Source: Paenibacillus selenitireducens
GTDB taxonomy: Bacteria > Bacillota > Bacilli > Paenibacillales > Paenibacillaceae
Assembly: GCF_002021565.1 (NCBI RefSeq)
Contig: NZ_MSZX01000011.1
Coordinates: 62,027 to 126,026 of the forward strand
Reading direction: 5' to 3'
Length of the DNA: 64,000 bases
Positions 44,490 to 52,497 of this stretch are shown piece after piece. Every line of letters starts with the position of its first letter. The stretch's first letter is position 1. The position numbers and the translations under genes were made by a program. Below the pieces are notes generated by a model that ran no database searches, was not told where the DNA came from, and saw nothing but the letters and a program-made list of their open reading frames with translations.

Positions 44490-44516
44490 TTAGCACTCTG
44501 GTGAATGGAGTGCTAA
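44490..44516 (+). promoter_or_regulatory. CIRCE element (HrcA operator)
   Basis: TTAGCACTC-N9-GAGTGCTAA, an exact match to CIRCE, overlapping the expected transcription start of htpG. Confidence 0.97.
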
Positions 44517-44575
44517 TATAATGATAGGCATGATCTCATCATCTCATCTTTTAGATATCGAAAGGAGCCCCATTC

Positions 44576-46456
44576 ATGGCTAAGAAACAGTTCAAAGCAG
44601 AATCGAAAAGACTACTGGAAATGATGATTAACTCCATTTATACGCAGAAAGAAATCTTCTTGAGAGAGCTCATTTCCAATGCGAGTGACGCCATTGACAA
44701 AATCTACTACAAAGCGCTAACCGATGATCAATTGGTGTTCAACAAAGAAGATTACTACGTTAAAGTAACCGCAGATAAAGCGAACAGAACGTTAACCATC
44801 ACCGATACAGGTCTTGGGATGACGCAAGAAGATTTGGAGAACAACCTAGGGATTATCGCGAAGAGCGGTTCGCTAGCATTCAAGAAGGACAACGAAGCCA
44901 AAGACGGACATAACATTATTGGTCAATTCGGGGTCGGATTCTATTCCGCGTTCATGGTAGCCGATGTCGTGAAGGTGACGAGTAAGGCGCTAGGAAGCGA
45001 AGAGGCATATCGCTGGGAGTCCACAGGCGCAGACGGTTATACGATCGAACCTTGCGAGAAGGATTCCGTAGGGACAGAGATTGTCCTGCACATTAAACCG
45101 AATACCGAAGATGATCAATACGATGAGTACTTAGAAAAATATCGTCTGAAATCGATCATTAAGAAATATTCGGATTTCATTCGTTACCCGATCAAGATGG
45201 ATATCCAAGGGCAGCGTCCAAAAGAAGGCGTAGAGAACGAATTCGAAGAGTACCAGGAAGAGCAAGTCGTGAACAGCATGGTTCCGATCTGGCGCAAGAA
45301 TAAGAACGAGCTTACGGAAGAAGATTACGAGAAGTTCTATGCCGAGAAACGTTACGGCTTCGATAAGCCGTTGAAACATATCCATATTAGCGCGGATGGC
45401 GCAATCGTGTATCAATCCATTCTCTTCATTCCAGAGAATACGCCGTTCGATTATTACACGAAGGAGTATGAGAAGGGTCTAGAGCTCTATTCCAACGGCG
45501 TGTTGATCATGAACAAATGCAGCGACTTGCTGCCGGATTACTTCAGCTTCGTGAAAGGGATGGTTGATTCCGAGGATCTATCCTTGAACATCTCCCGCGA
45601 GATGCTGCAGCATGACCGCCAATTGAAATTAATCGCGAAGAATATCAAGAACAAAATCAAAGCTCAATTGCAAAGCTTGTTGAAAGACGAAAGAGAGCAG
45701 TATGAGAAGTTCTATACGGCTTTTGGCAGACAATTGAAATTTGGCGTGTATAACGAATACGGCATGCATAAGGAAGATCTTCAAGACTTACTCATGTTCT
45801 ACTCTTCCAAAGAGAAGAAGCTGGTGACATTAGACGAATACGTGTCCAGAATGCCTGAAGATCAGAAGTACATCTACTATGCTTCTGGGGAGTCCATTGA
45901 GCGGATCGACAAGCTTCCACAGACGGAAATCGTTACGGACAAAGGCTACGAGATCCTATACTTCACCGACGATATCGATGAGTTCGCGATCAAGATGATC
46001 ATGACGTACAAAGAGAAAGAATTCAAAAACGTATCGAGCGGCGATCTTGGAATCGAAGCGGATGAGAAGGATGCGGCAGCTGAATCCGAAGAGAAAGATA
46101 ATAAAGACCTCTTCGAGCAAATGAAGACCGTTCTTGCGGGCAAAGTAAGCAATGTTAAAGCCTCCAAACGCTTGAAAACCCACCCGGTATGCTTATCCAC
46201 CGAGGGCGAGTTAACGATCGAGATGGAGAAAATTCTAAAATCGATGCCGAACGGCCAAGATGTCAAAGCAGACAAAGTGCTTGAGATCAACGTGAACCAT
46301 GAGGTATTCCAATCCTTGAAATCAGCATTCGAGAAGGATCAAGAGAAACTAAGTCTGTACACGAACTTGTTGTACAACCAAGCGTTGTTGATTGAAGGCT
46401 TATCGGTGCAAGATCCGGTTGAGTTTACGAATGATATTTGTAAGATCATGGTGTAA
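44576..46456 (+). CDS. htpG: Molecular chaperone HtpG (Hsp90)
   Basis: A 626-residue bacterial Hsp90. The N-terminal GHKL ATPase has [13 protein letters not shown] (Asn), ITDTGLGMT (Asp-Gly) and [15 protein letters not shown] for the lid and glycines. The middle domain includes [19 protein letters not shown] with the conserved Arg. A charged linker and the C-terminal dimerisation domain follow. Length is normal. The start follows GAAAGGAG. It is a single-gene unit with a CIRCE-controlled promoter. Confidence 0.97.
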   Translation: MAKKQFKAESKRLLEMMINSIYTQKEIFLRELISNASDAIDKIYYKALTDDQLVFNKEDYYVKVTADKANRTLTITDTGLGMTQEDLENNLGIIAKSGSLAFKKDNEAKDGHNIIGQFGVGFYSAFMVADVVKVTSKALGSEEAYRWESTGADGYTIEPCEKDSVGTEIVLHIKPNTEDDQYDEYLEKYRLKSIIKKYSDFIRYPIKMDIQGQRPKEGVENEFEEYQEEQVVNSMVPIWRKNKNELTEEDYEKFYAEKRYGFDKPLKHIHISADGAIVYQSILFIPENTPFDYYTKEYEKGLELYSNGVLIMNKCSDLLPDYFSFVKGMVDSEDLSLNISREMLQHDRQLKLIAKNIKNKIKAQLQSLLKDEREQYEKFYTAFGRQLKFGVYNEYGMHKEDLQDLLMFYSSKEKKLVTLDEYVSRMPEDQKYIYYASGESIERIDKLPQTEIVTDKGYEILYFTDDIDEFAIKMIMTYKEKEFKNVSSGDLGIEADEKDAAAESEEKDNKDLFEQMKTVLAGKVSNVKASKRLKTHPVCLSTEGELTIEMEKILKSMPNGQDVKADKVLEINVNHEVFQSLKSAFEKDQEKLSLYTNLLYNQALLIEGLSVQDPVEFTNDICKIMV

Positions 46457-46470
46457 GGGAAAGTAGAAGA

Positions 46471-46507
46471 AGACCCGTCTCTGGCGAAGCTAGGGGCGGG
46501 TTTTTTT
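46471..46507 (+). terminator. Terminator of htpG
   Basis: GACCCGTC pairs with the GGCGGGT side ending near 46501, followed by T7. Confidence 0.8.
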
Positions 46508-46508
46508 A

Positions 46509-46902
46509 ACATTCTAGAATTTTTAACGTTTCGACAGATTGCCGAAATTAGGGTGCAGGGAACGGAGCGAGAAACGAACGGACACAGGAGACCTTAATTA
46601 TGTCAAAAGCACTCAAAATGCAGGGCGAACGGACTCAGCAGCTCTTATTATGCTAAAGCTAAGCTATATACTCATGATTTGAATGGAATAAGAGCATCTA
46701 GGTCCGAAAAACGGCTAATCTATGAGTATAGTAAACAATAACGTCTCTCATGTCCGGTACACACAAAGAGCTTATTTCATTTGTCAAGATTTCTTATCTA
46801 TGACAGCTGAAACGCAAAACAACAACCCATCGCACCTATCCACCGTCGTATAGGTTCACACAATAAAGGACCTTCGGGTGATCACCTGACGGTTTTTCTC
46901 AT
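46509..46902 (+). repeat. 0.4-kb intergenic repeat, copy 1
   Basis: This 394-bp non-coding element is clearly similar (well over 80 percent by eye) to 52034-52433 in the same orientation. It begins ACATTCTAGAAT right after the htpG terminator. It contains GGACACAGGAGACCTTAAT and ends in a hairpin (ACC-TTC...GA-C-GGT) followed by T5. The hairpin of this copy has one mismatch. No ORF is shared by the two copies. Confidence 0.9.
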
Positions 46903-46985
46903 TTAAATCTTTTATCAACTTCTCACTTTCTAATCTAGCATTGTATTTATCAAAATATTTACCCGATAAATTTATACGTGATATG

Positions 46986-47018
46986 ATATTACTGATGTTG
47001 TATTACTTACAGTAATAT
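46986..47018 (+). promoter_or_regulatory. 9-bp inverted repeat upstream of the DUF523 gene
   Basis: ATATTACTG (46986-46994) and CAGTAATAT (47010-47018) are perfect arms with a 15-bp spacer, about 100 bp before the start. It may be an operator. Confidence 0.4.
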
Positions 47019-47114
47019 TTTTCTCTACAATGAAGAAATTACTCAAACAAGATTGAAAAATTCCGATGTAACTCATATGTAACGACTAAATTTCCACAAA
47101 GGAGGGACTCACCC

Positions 47115-47570
47115 ATGATCATCGTAAGCTCATGCCTCGGCGGCATCGAATGCCGCTATAATGGTACACATCGTTTAGTAGAACGGATTCAACAACTCGT
47201 CGAAGACGGGCAAGCCATGATGGTATGCCCGGAATTGATGGGAGGATTCACGACACCCCGCGAACCTGCTGAGATTGTGGGAGGGACGGGGGAAGACGTG
47301 TTAGGCGGCACGGCCCGAATTATCGACAAGTCTGGAACGGATGTAACGGAACTCTATTTAAAAGGCGCCAATCTGACATTAGAGCTGGCTAGGCAGGTTG
47401 AAGCGACGTATATCGTGTTGAAAGAGAACAGCCCTTCATGCGGAAGCCAGATGATCTATAACGGAACGTTTTCGAATCAACGGATACCGGGTGAAGGGGT
47501 GACTTCCGCGTTATTGAAGCGGGAAGGCTTCAAGGTCATATCGGAGAATGAATTTATTGCGATGGTCTAG
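47115..47570 (+). CDS. DUF523 / TudS-like iron-sulfur protein
   Basis: A 151-residue DUF523 protein. The family includes TudS, a [4Fe-4S] enzyme that desulfurises thiouracil. Conserved cysteines are Cys7 and Cys13 (SSCLGGIECRYNG), Cys38 (VCPELMGG) and Cys109 (ENSPSCGS); three of them could bind a cluster. The start follows AAAGGAGGG. It is a single-gene unit next to sulfur-related genes. Thiouracil activity is inferred from the family only. Confidence 0.85.
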   Translation: MIIVSSCLGGIECRYNGTHRLVERIQQLVEDGQAMMVCPELMGGFTTPREPAEIVGGTGEDVLGGTARIIDKSGTDVTELYLKGANLTLELARQVEATYIVLKENSPSCGSQMIYNGTFSNQRIPGEGVTSALLKREGFKVISENEFIAMV

Positions 47571-47583
47571 CCCGTTCGCATGA

Positions 47584-47634
47584 GCATATCATCGAGGATA
47601 CTTACGAGTGTCCAGGTGGTATGCTTTTTTCTTT
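47584..47634 (+). terminator. Terminator of the DUF523 gene
   Basis: GCATATCA (47584-47591) pairs with TGGTATGC (47617-47624, one G-U) followed by T6. Confidence 0.65.
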
Positions 47635-47667
47635 TTCGTTTACTCTAAGTCACAGGTTTACTTGTAG

Positions 47668-47696
47668 TTGATTATATACCCCATAGGGTATATAAT
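47668..47696 (+). promoter_or_regulatory. Rhodanese promoter with CsoR/CstR-type operator
   Basis: TTGATT (47668-47673), 17-bp spacer, TATAAT (47691-47696). The spacer is a palindrome, TATATACCC-cata-GGGTATATA (47673-47694). ATACCC...GGGTAT palindromes are typical of CsoR/CstR-family repressors. Confidence 0.75.
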
Positions 47697-47734
47697 ATTC
47701 ATCATATCAACGAATTACAGAAGGAGATTGAACC

Positions 47735-48031
47735 ATGAAGAATATCCAACCGACAGCCGTATGGGGACAAGTCCAAGCGAATGAACCGATAAACATCATT
47801 GACGTAAGACAGCCTGAGGAAGTAGCGACAGGGATCATCCCGGGAGCGATCAACATCCCGCTAGGATTATTAGAATTCCGAATGCATGAATTGGATAAAG
47901 CCAAAGAATACGTTATCGTATGCCAAGCTGGTGGACGAAGCATGAGAGCTGCGCAATTTTTAGAATCGCAAGGTTTTCAGGTGATTAACATGGACGGCGG
48001 CATGAACGAATGGACAGGTGACGTCGAGTAA
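47735..48031 (+). CDS. Single-domain rhodanese
   Basis: A 98-residue thiosulfate:cyanide-type sulfurtransferase. The active-site loop is CQAGGRS with Cys63; IIDVRQPEEVATG is the usual N-terminal motif and MDGGMNEW the C-terminal one. The start follows AGAAGGAG. Its promoter overlaps a CsoR/CstR-type palindrome, pointing to induction by persulfide or sulfide stress, when the rhodanese would detoxify or transfer sulfane sulfur. The repressor gene itself is not in the window. Confidence 0.92.
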   Translation: MKNIQPTAVWGQVQANEPINIIDVRQPEEVATGIIPGAINIPLGLLEFRMHELDKAKEYVIVCQAGGRSMRAAQFLESQGFQVINMDGGMNEWTGDVE

Positions 48032-48084
48032 GCGGCATGATCTGAGGTAGTGTACCCATAAAACAGTTTCATAGAGGCTAGTGC

Positions 48085-48115
48085 AAAACCCATCCCACGC
48101 GGATGGGTTTTGTTG
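48085..48115 (+). terminator. Terminator of the rhodanese gene
   Basis: AAAACCCATCC pairs perfectly with GGATGGGTTTT around CACGC. Confidence 0.88.
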
Positions 48116-48391
48116 ATTTACAGACTGCGACGCTCACTTCATGAAATTTCCAAAGTCCTAAGGATATCCTCGCTTAAAATACAGTGACGCATGCCACAAA
48201 TCACGGTGAAATTTTTCTAACAATTAGTTCATTTGTGTTCCTACATTGGAAAAGAAGGTTGTCGCTTAGTTAAACTGTGGCCCGCAAGATGGACACTTTT
48301 TCAAAAGTATCCATAATCGGGTCACTGTTCAATTGTGCGGCAGCTTTTTTTTTGTTCCCATGAAAATTTGACCCATAAATTTACTAAATAA

Positions 48392-48434
48392 AGTGATCGT
48401 AATCACTCGTTTCCTTTTTCATTTCTTATATAAT
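48392..48434 (+). promoter_or_regulatory. FNR-like site and -10 box of the nir operon
   Basis: AGTGA-TCGTAA-TCACT (48392-48407) is a CRP/FNR-type palindrome. TATAAT lies at 48429-48434. With transcription starting near 48441, the site centre falls at -41.5, the standard position for activation by FNR. Confidence 0.65.
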
Positions 48435-48476
48435 CCACTCATGTACTTATTTTCACAAAGTAACGGAGGCGTGAAG

Positions 48477-50879
48477 ATGAAAAAACGTTTAGTGATGATC
48501 GGCAATGGGATGGCGGGGGCACGCTGTATTGAAGAAATTTTGAAAAGACAACCCGATATGTATGACATCACGATGATCGGGGATGAACCATACCCGAATT
48601 ATAACCGCATTATGCTATCGAATGTCCTGCAAGGAAAGACGACATTTAACGATATTAATATTAACGATTGGGATTGGTATGAAGCCAATCAGATCAAGCT
48701 CATCTCTAATGAACGTGTCACGCATATCGAACGTGAAGCGCGTCACGTGGTTACGAATCAAGGAACAACGATTCCGTATGACGAGTTAATCATCGCGACC
48801 GGCTCGAGTGCTTTCATTCTGCCTGTTCCAGGTCATAACTTGGAAGGCGTGGTGGGATTCCGCACAATTGAGGATACACAGCACATGATGGATGCAGCCA
48901 AGCAATACAAAAAAGCCGTGGTCATTGGCGGAGGACTGCTCGGATTGGAAGCTGCTCGTGGATTATTGGATCGGGGAATGGATGTACATGTTGTTCACTT
49001 GCTGCCGAACCTGATGGAGATGCAGCTCGACCACGCGGCTGCCAAGCTGCTGCAGAAGGACCTTGAGAAGCAAGGCATGAAATTCTTAATGGAGAAGAAA
49101 ACAGCGGAGATTTATGGGGAGCAGCGCGTCCAAGGTCTTCGGTTCGATGATGGTACGAGTGTCGAGTGTGATCTGCTCGTCATGGCCGTTGGGATTCGTC
49201 CGAATGTGGCGATTGCGAGAGAAGCGGGACTGGATGTGAATCGGGCGATCCAAGTCAATGACTACATGCAGACATCGGATCCATTGATCTATGCGGTGGG
49301 TGAATGTGCGGAGCATCGCGGCATTGCTTACGGACTCGTCGCGCCATTATATGAGCAAGGCATCGTGTTAGCGGATTTCTTGACGGGGCAGCCGACAATG
49401 GGTTATCAAGGAAGCATTTTATCGACCCAGTTGAAGGTGGCAGGTTGTGATCTGTTCTCCGGTGGCGAAATTCATCCGTGCGAGAATACCAAATCGATTG
49501 TCGTTCAGGATGAATTCACAGGCGCTTACAAAAAAGTGTTAGTTCGAGACAACAAAGTCGTCGGCGTAGTATTATACGGCGATGCGTCGGATGGTACACG
49601 TTTGTTCAGCATGTTGAAGAAGGGAGCCGATGTACAAGAGTTTACAAGTGCTTCAGTCCTTCACAAAGCTGGGGAAGAGAGCGGGCTCGATGTAGCTTCG
49701 ATGAGCGCAAATGAGACGGTATGCGGGTGTAACGGGGTGACCAAAGGCACGATCGTGGGGGCCATTCTGGAACATGGATTGACTTCGTTCAACGAAGTGA
49801 AAGCCGTAACCAAAGCAGGCGGTTCTTGCGGCAAATGCCGGGGTACGGTGGAAGCGATCCTCGCGCATACGTTAGGCGATAAATTCGATGCATCGGCTGA
49901 AGTCAGCGGCATGTGCGGATGTACGACACTCTCCCGGGATGAAGTGGTTGCAGCGATTAAGGAGAAAGGCATGCATACGCCGAAAGAGGTTCGTATGGTT
50001 CTTGGATTCAAGCATGAAGAAGGCTGCTCGAAGTGTCGTCCTGCCTTGAACTACTATCTTCGCATGCTGCGTCCCGAGGAGTATGAAGATGACAAAGCAT
50101 CCCGATTCGTGAACGAACGGATGGACGGCAATATTCAGAAGGACGGAACCTTCTCCGTCGTACCACGGATGTACGGGGGAACGACAACGCCGGATGATCT
50201 GATTCGGATCGGACAAGTGGCGAAGAAATATAATGTCCCGTTGGTGAAAATTACTGGCGCGGCCCGTGTAGGTCTATTCGGTGTGAAGAAGGAAGATGTA
50301 CCTAATGTATGGGCGGAATTAGACATGAAGTCAGGATACGCGTATTCGAAGTCGCTTCGGAATGTGAAATCTTGCGTAGGCTCACAGTTCTGTCGATTTG
50401 GGACGCAAGATTCGCTGGGACTTGGCATTCGCCTGGAGCAAGAGATCGAGATGGTCGATACACCGCACAAAATGAAAATGGGTGTGACAGGTTGTCCGCG
50501 GAACTGCGCAGAAGTACTAACCAAAGACTTCGGAATCGTCTGCGTGGAGAATGGATACCAGCTTTATTTTGGCGGGAATGGCGGAACGGAAGTACGGGAA
50601 TGCGACAGCTTAACTACGGTGGCAACGGAAGACGAAGTCGTATTGATGGCGAAAGCTTATGTTCAATTGTATCGGGAGTCGGGAATCTACGGTGAGCGTA
50701 CAGCTCCGTGGGTGGAGCGCGTTGGCGTAGAGACCGTTCGCACAGCATTAGGCGAAGCAAGCCAAGTTGCTGAATTAGCAGCAAGATTCGAGCAGGCGCG
50801 GGGCACGTACCGCGAGGCATGGAGAGCAACGTTAGAAGACGAACAACGCCAGAATATGTATAGCATCGAAAAACGATAA
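48477..50879 (+). CDS. nirB: NAD(P)H-dependent nitrite reductase, large subunit
   Basis: An 800-residue siroheme enzyme that reduces nitrite to ammonium. Order: FAD/NADH oxidoreductase domain (VMIGNGMAGARCIEE; second GxGxxG in VVIGGGLLGLEAARG), two BFD-like [2Fe-2S] regions (first at about 416-450, CGC and CGKC; second CGC...CSKC), then the nitrite/sulfite reductase domains. The siroheme/[4Fe-4S] ligands are Cys633, Cys639 (SCVGSQFCRFG), Cys673 and Cys677 (GCPRNCAE). ATG 48477 follows CGGAGG. It is followed by the Rieske subunit and an FNT channel, so it belongs to a complete nitrite operon. NasD is the alternative name. Confidence 0.95.
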   Translation: MKKRLVMIGNGMAGARCIEEILKRQPDMYDITMIGDEPYPNYNRIMLSNVLQGKTTFNDININDWDWYEANQIKLISNERVTHIEREARHVVTNQGTTIPYDELIIATGSSAFILPVPGHNLEGVVGFRTIEDTQHMMDAAKQYKKAVVIGGGLLGLEAARGLLDRGMDVHVVHLLPNLMEMQLDHAAAKLLQKDLEKQGMKFLMEKKTAEIYGEQRVQGLRFDDGTSVECDLLVMAVGIRPNVAIAREAGLDVNRAIQVNDYMQTSDPLIYAVGECAEHRGIAYGLVAPLYEQGIVLADFLTGQPTMGYQGSILSTQLKVAGCDLFSGGEIHPCENTKSIVVQDEFTGAYKKVLVRDNKVVGVVLYGDASDGTRLFSMLKKGADVQEFTSASVLHKAGEESGLDVASMSANETVCGCNGVTKGTIVGAILEHGLTSFNEVKAVTKAGGSCGKCRGTVEAILAHTLGDKFDASAEVSGMCGCTTLSRDEVVAAIKEKGMHTPKEVRMVLGFKHEEGCSKCRPALNYYLRMLRPEEYEDDKASRFVNERMDGNIQKDGTFSVVPRMYGGTTTPDDLIRIGQVAKKYNVPLVKITGAARVGLFGVKKEDVPNVWAELDMKSGYAYSKSLRNVKSCVGSQFCRFGTQDSLGLGIRLEQEIEMVDTPHKMKMGVTGCPRNCAEVLTKDFGIVCVENGYQLYFGGNGGTEVRECDSLTTVATEDEVVLMAKAYVQLYRESGIYGERTAPWVERVGVETVRTALGEASQVAELAARFEQARGTYREAWRATLEDEQRQNMYSIEKR

Positions 50880-50892
50880 AGGGGCGATCACG

Positions 50893-51216
50893 ATGAGCAC
50901 GACAACGGATAAAATCAAAGTCATCAAGCTGGAAGACCTGGCCGTACAAATCGGAAAAGAAGTACTAGTAAAGGATCAATCGATCGCGATTTTTCGATTA
51001 TCGAATGGCGATGTTCGGGCCGTGAGTAACCGTTGTCCGCATAAGGACGGCCCTTTAGCCGAAGGTATCGTATCGGGTGAATATGTCTTCTGTCCATTAC
51101 ATGATTGGAAAATCTCGCTGGTTACCGGCGAAGTACAGAAACCGGATGACGGCTGCATTCAGACGTATGAGACCGAGATCATTGATGGATACGTGTATAT
51201 AGGGGGCCTCGGCTAG
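50893..51216 (+). CDS. nirD: Nitrite reductase small subunit (Rieske)
   Basis: A 107-residue Rieske-type [2Fe-2S] protein. Ligand motifs are NRCPHKDGPLAEG and FCPLHDWKI. It joins NirB in the nitrite reductase complex. It starts 13 bp after nirB behind AAAGGGGCG and ends 1 bp before the transporter gene. Confidence 0.93.
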   Translation: MSTTTDKIKVIKLEDLAVQIGKEVLVKDQSIAIFRLSNGDVRAVSNRCPHKDGPLAEGIVSGEYVFCPLHDWKISLVTGEVQKPDDGCIQTYETEIIDGYVYIGGLG

Positions 51217-51217
51217 G

Positions 51218-51982
51218 ATGAAGGATATCATTCAGACGATTAATCAAGCGGGAGTTGCGAAGGTCTCGTTAATGAATCGCAGTAAAGGAAAATATCTTAC
51301 ATCTTCGATGCTGGCAGGATTATTCGTCGGATTGGGAATTATTCTGATCTTCACGATTGGTGGATTGTTGGCGCCGGCTCATGTACCAAGTACAAAGATC
51401 ATCATGGGGATTTCCTTCGGGATTGCCTTGAGTCTCGTCATTATGGCGGGCGCAGAGTTGTTTACGGGGAATAACTTCATTCTGACCGTGAGCACATTAG
51501 AGAAGAAGACGACCTGGTTGGATACGTTGAAAATATGGCTGTATAGCTACATCGGAAATTTCGCGGGTTCGATCTTGGTTGCAGCCATTTTCGTCTATAC
51601 GGGACTCGCTACAGGGGGTGTTGCGGATTTCATCAATTCGGTTGCCAGCACCAAAATGAACGCGCCTTTCATGGAGCTATTCATGCGCGGCATTCTCTGT
51701 AATATACTCGTATGCTTGGCGATTTGGTGTTCCTTGAAATTGAAAGAAGAGACAGCGAAGCTGATCATGATCTTCTGGTGTTTATTTGCCTTTATTACCT
51801 CGGGTTTCGAGCACAGCGTTGCGAACATGACATTATTATCGATTTCATTATTCATCCCGCATCCTGAGACGGTTTCGTTCGCAGGATTGGCGGCGAACTT
51901 AATTCCAGTCACCTTAGGGAATATCGTCGGAGGGGCATTGTTCGTCGGGATTGCTTACTGGTATATTGCAAAAGAGAAATAA
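51218..51982 (+). CDS. Formate/nitrite transporter family channel
   Basis: A 254-residue FNT protein with six helices. The typical segments are ITLVIMAGAELFTGNNF-like (here LVIMAGAELFTGNNFIL) and FWCLFAFITSGFEHSVANM. FNT proteins conduct nitrite, formate or hydrosulfide. Being last in the nitrite reductase operon, it most likely imports nitrite (NirC-like). It starts 1 bp after nirD. Confidence 0.92.
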   Translation: MKDIIQTINQAGVAKVSLMNRSKGKYLTSSMLAGLFVGLGIILIFTIGGLLAPAHVPSTKIIMGISFGIALSLVIMAGAELFTGNNFILTVSTLEKKTTWLDTLKIWLYSYIGNFAGSILVAAIFVYTGLATGGVADFINSVASTKMNAPFMELFMRGILCNILVCLAIWCSLKLKEETAKLIMIFWCLFAFITSGFEHSVANMTLLSISLFIPHPETVSFAGLAANLIPVTLGNIVGGALFVGIAYWYIAKEK

Positions 51983-51999
51983 TATAGATGATCTTAAAG

Positions 52000-52032
52000 A
52001 TCGCTAATGCGAAATGCATTAGCGATTTTTTT
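52000..52032 (+). terminator. Terminator of the nir operon
   Basis: ATCGCTAATGC pairs perfectly with GCATTAGCGAT around GAAAT, followed by T-run. Confidence 0.93.
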
Positions 52033-52033
52033 G

Positions 52034-52433
52034 ACATTCTAGAATGTATAACTTTTTGAGAGATTGCTGAGATCAAATTAGGGTGTAGGGAACGGAGTGA
52101 GCAATGAACGGACACAGGAGACCTTAATTATGCCAAAAGTACTCAAAATGCAGGGTGAACGGACACAGCAGCACTTATTATGCTAAACATAAGCTATAAA
52201 CTCATAATTCGGATGGAATAAGGGCATCTAGGTCCGCAAAAACGGCTAATCTATGAGCATAGCAAACAATAAGGTCTCTCATGTCCGACATACACCAAGA
52301 GCTTATTTCATTTGACAAGATTTCGTATCTACGACAGCTGAAACGCAAAACACCAACCCATCTCACCTATCCACCAACGTATAGGTTCACATAATAAAAG
52401 ACCGTCGGGTGATCCCCTGACGGTTTTTCTCAT
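52034..52433 (+). repeat. 0.4-kb intergenic repeat, copy 2
   Basis: A 400-bp direct repeat of 46509-46902 with the same start (ACATTCTAGAAT) directly after a terminator T-run and the same end. In this copy the terminal hairpin is fully paired (ACCGTC/GACGGT) before T5. Confidence 0.9.
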
Positions 52434-52477
52434 GGCATGAGCGAGTCATGGCATGAGTAAGTCATGTCATGTCATGC
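52434..52477. repeat. Short tandem repeat
   Basis: GGCATGAGYRAGTCAT occurs twice in tandem (52434-52449 and 52450-52465), followed by GTCATGTCATGC. Confidence 0.8.
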
Positions 52478-52497
52478 ACATCAGGAGAAGAAGGGCA

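Larger units (their letters stand above)
46457..47114. other. Intergenic interval between htpG and the DUF523 gene
   Basis: It consists of the htpG terminator, repeat copy 1 and about 200 bp of AT-rich leader with an inverted repeat. No gene is supported. Confidence 0.7.
48032..48476. other. Intergenic region upstream of nirB
   Basis: Beyond the rhodanese terminator it contains about 270 bp of non-coding DNA and then the FNR-like site and -10 box of the nir operon. I see no gene in it. Confidence 0.65.
51983..52497. other. Intergenic interval after the nir operon
   Basis: It consists of the nir terminator, repeat copy 2 and the short tandem repeat. No gene is supported. Confidence 0.7.
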
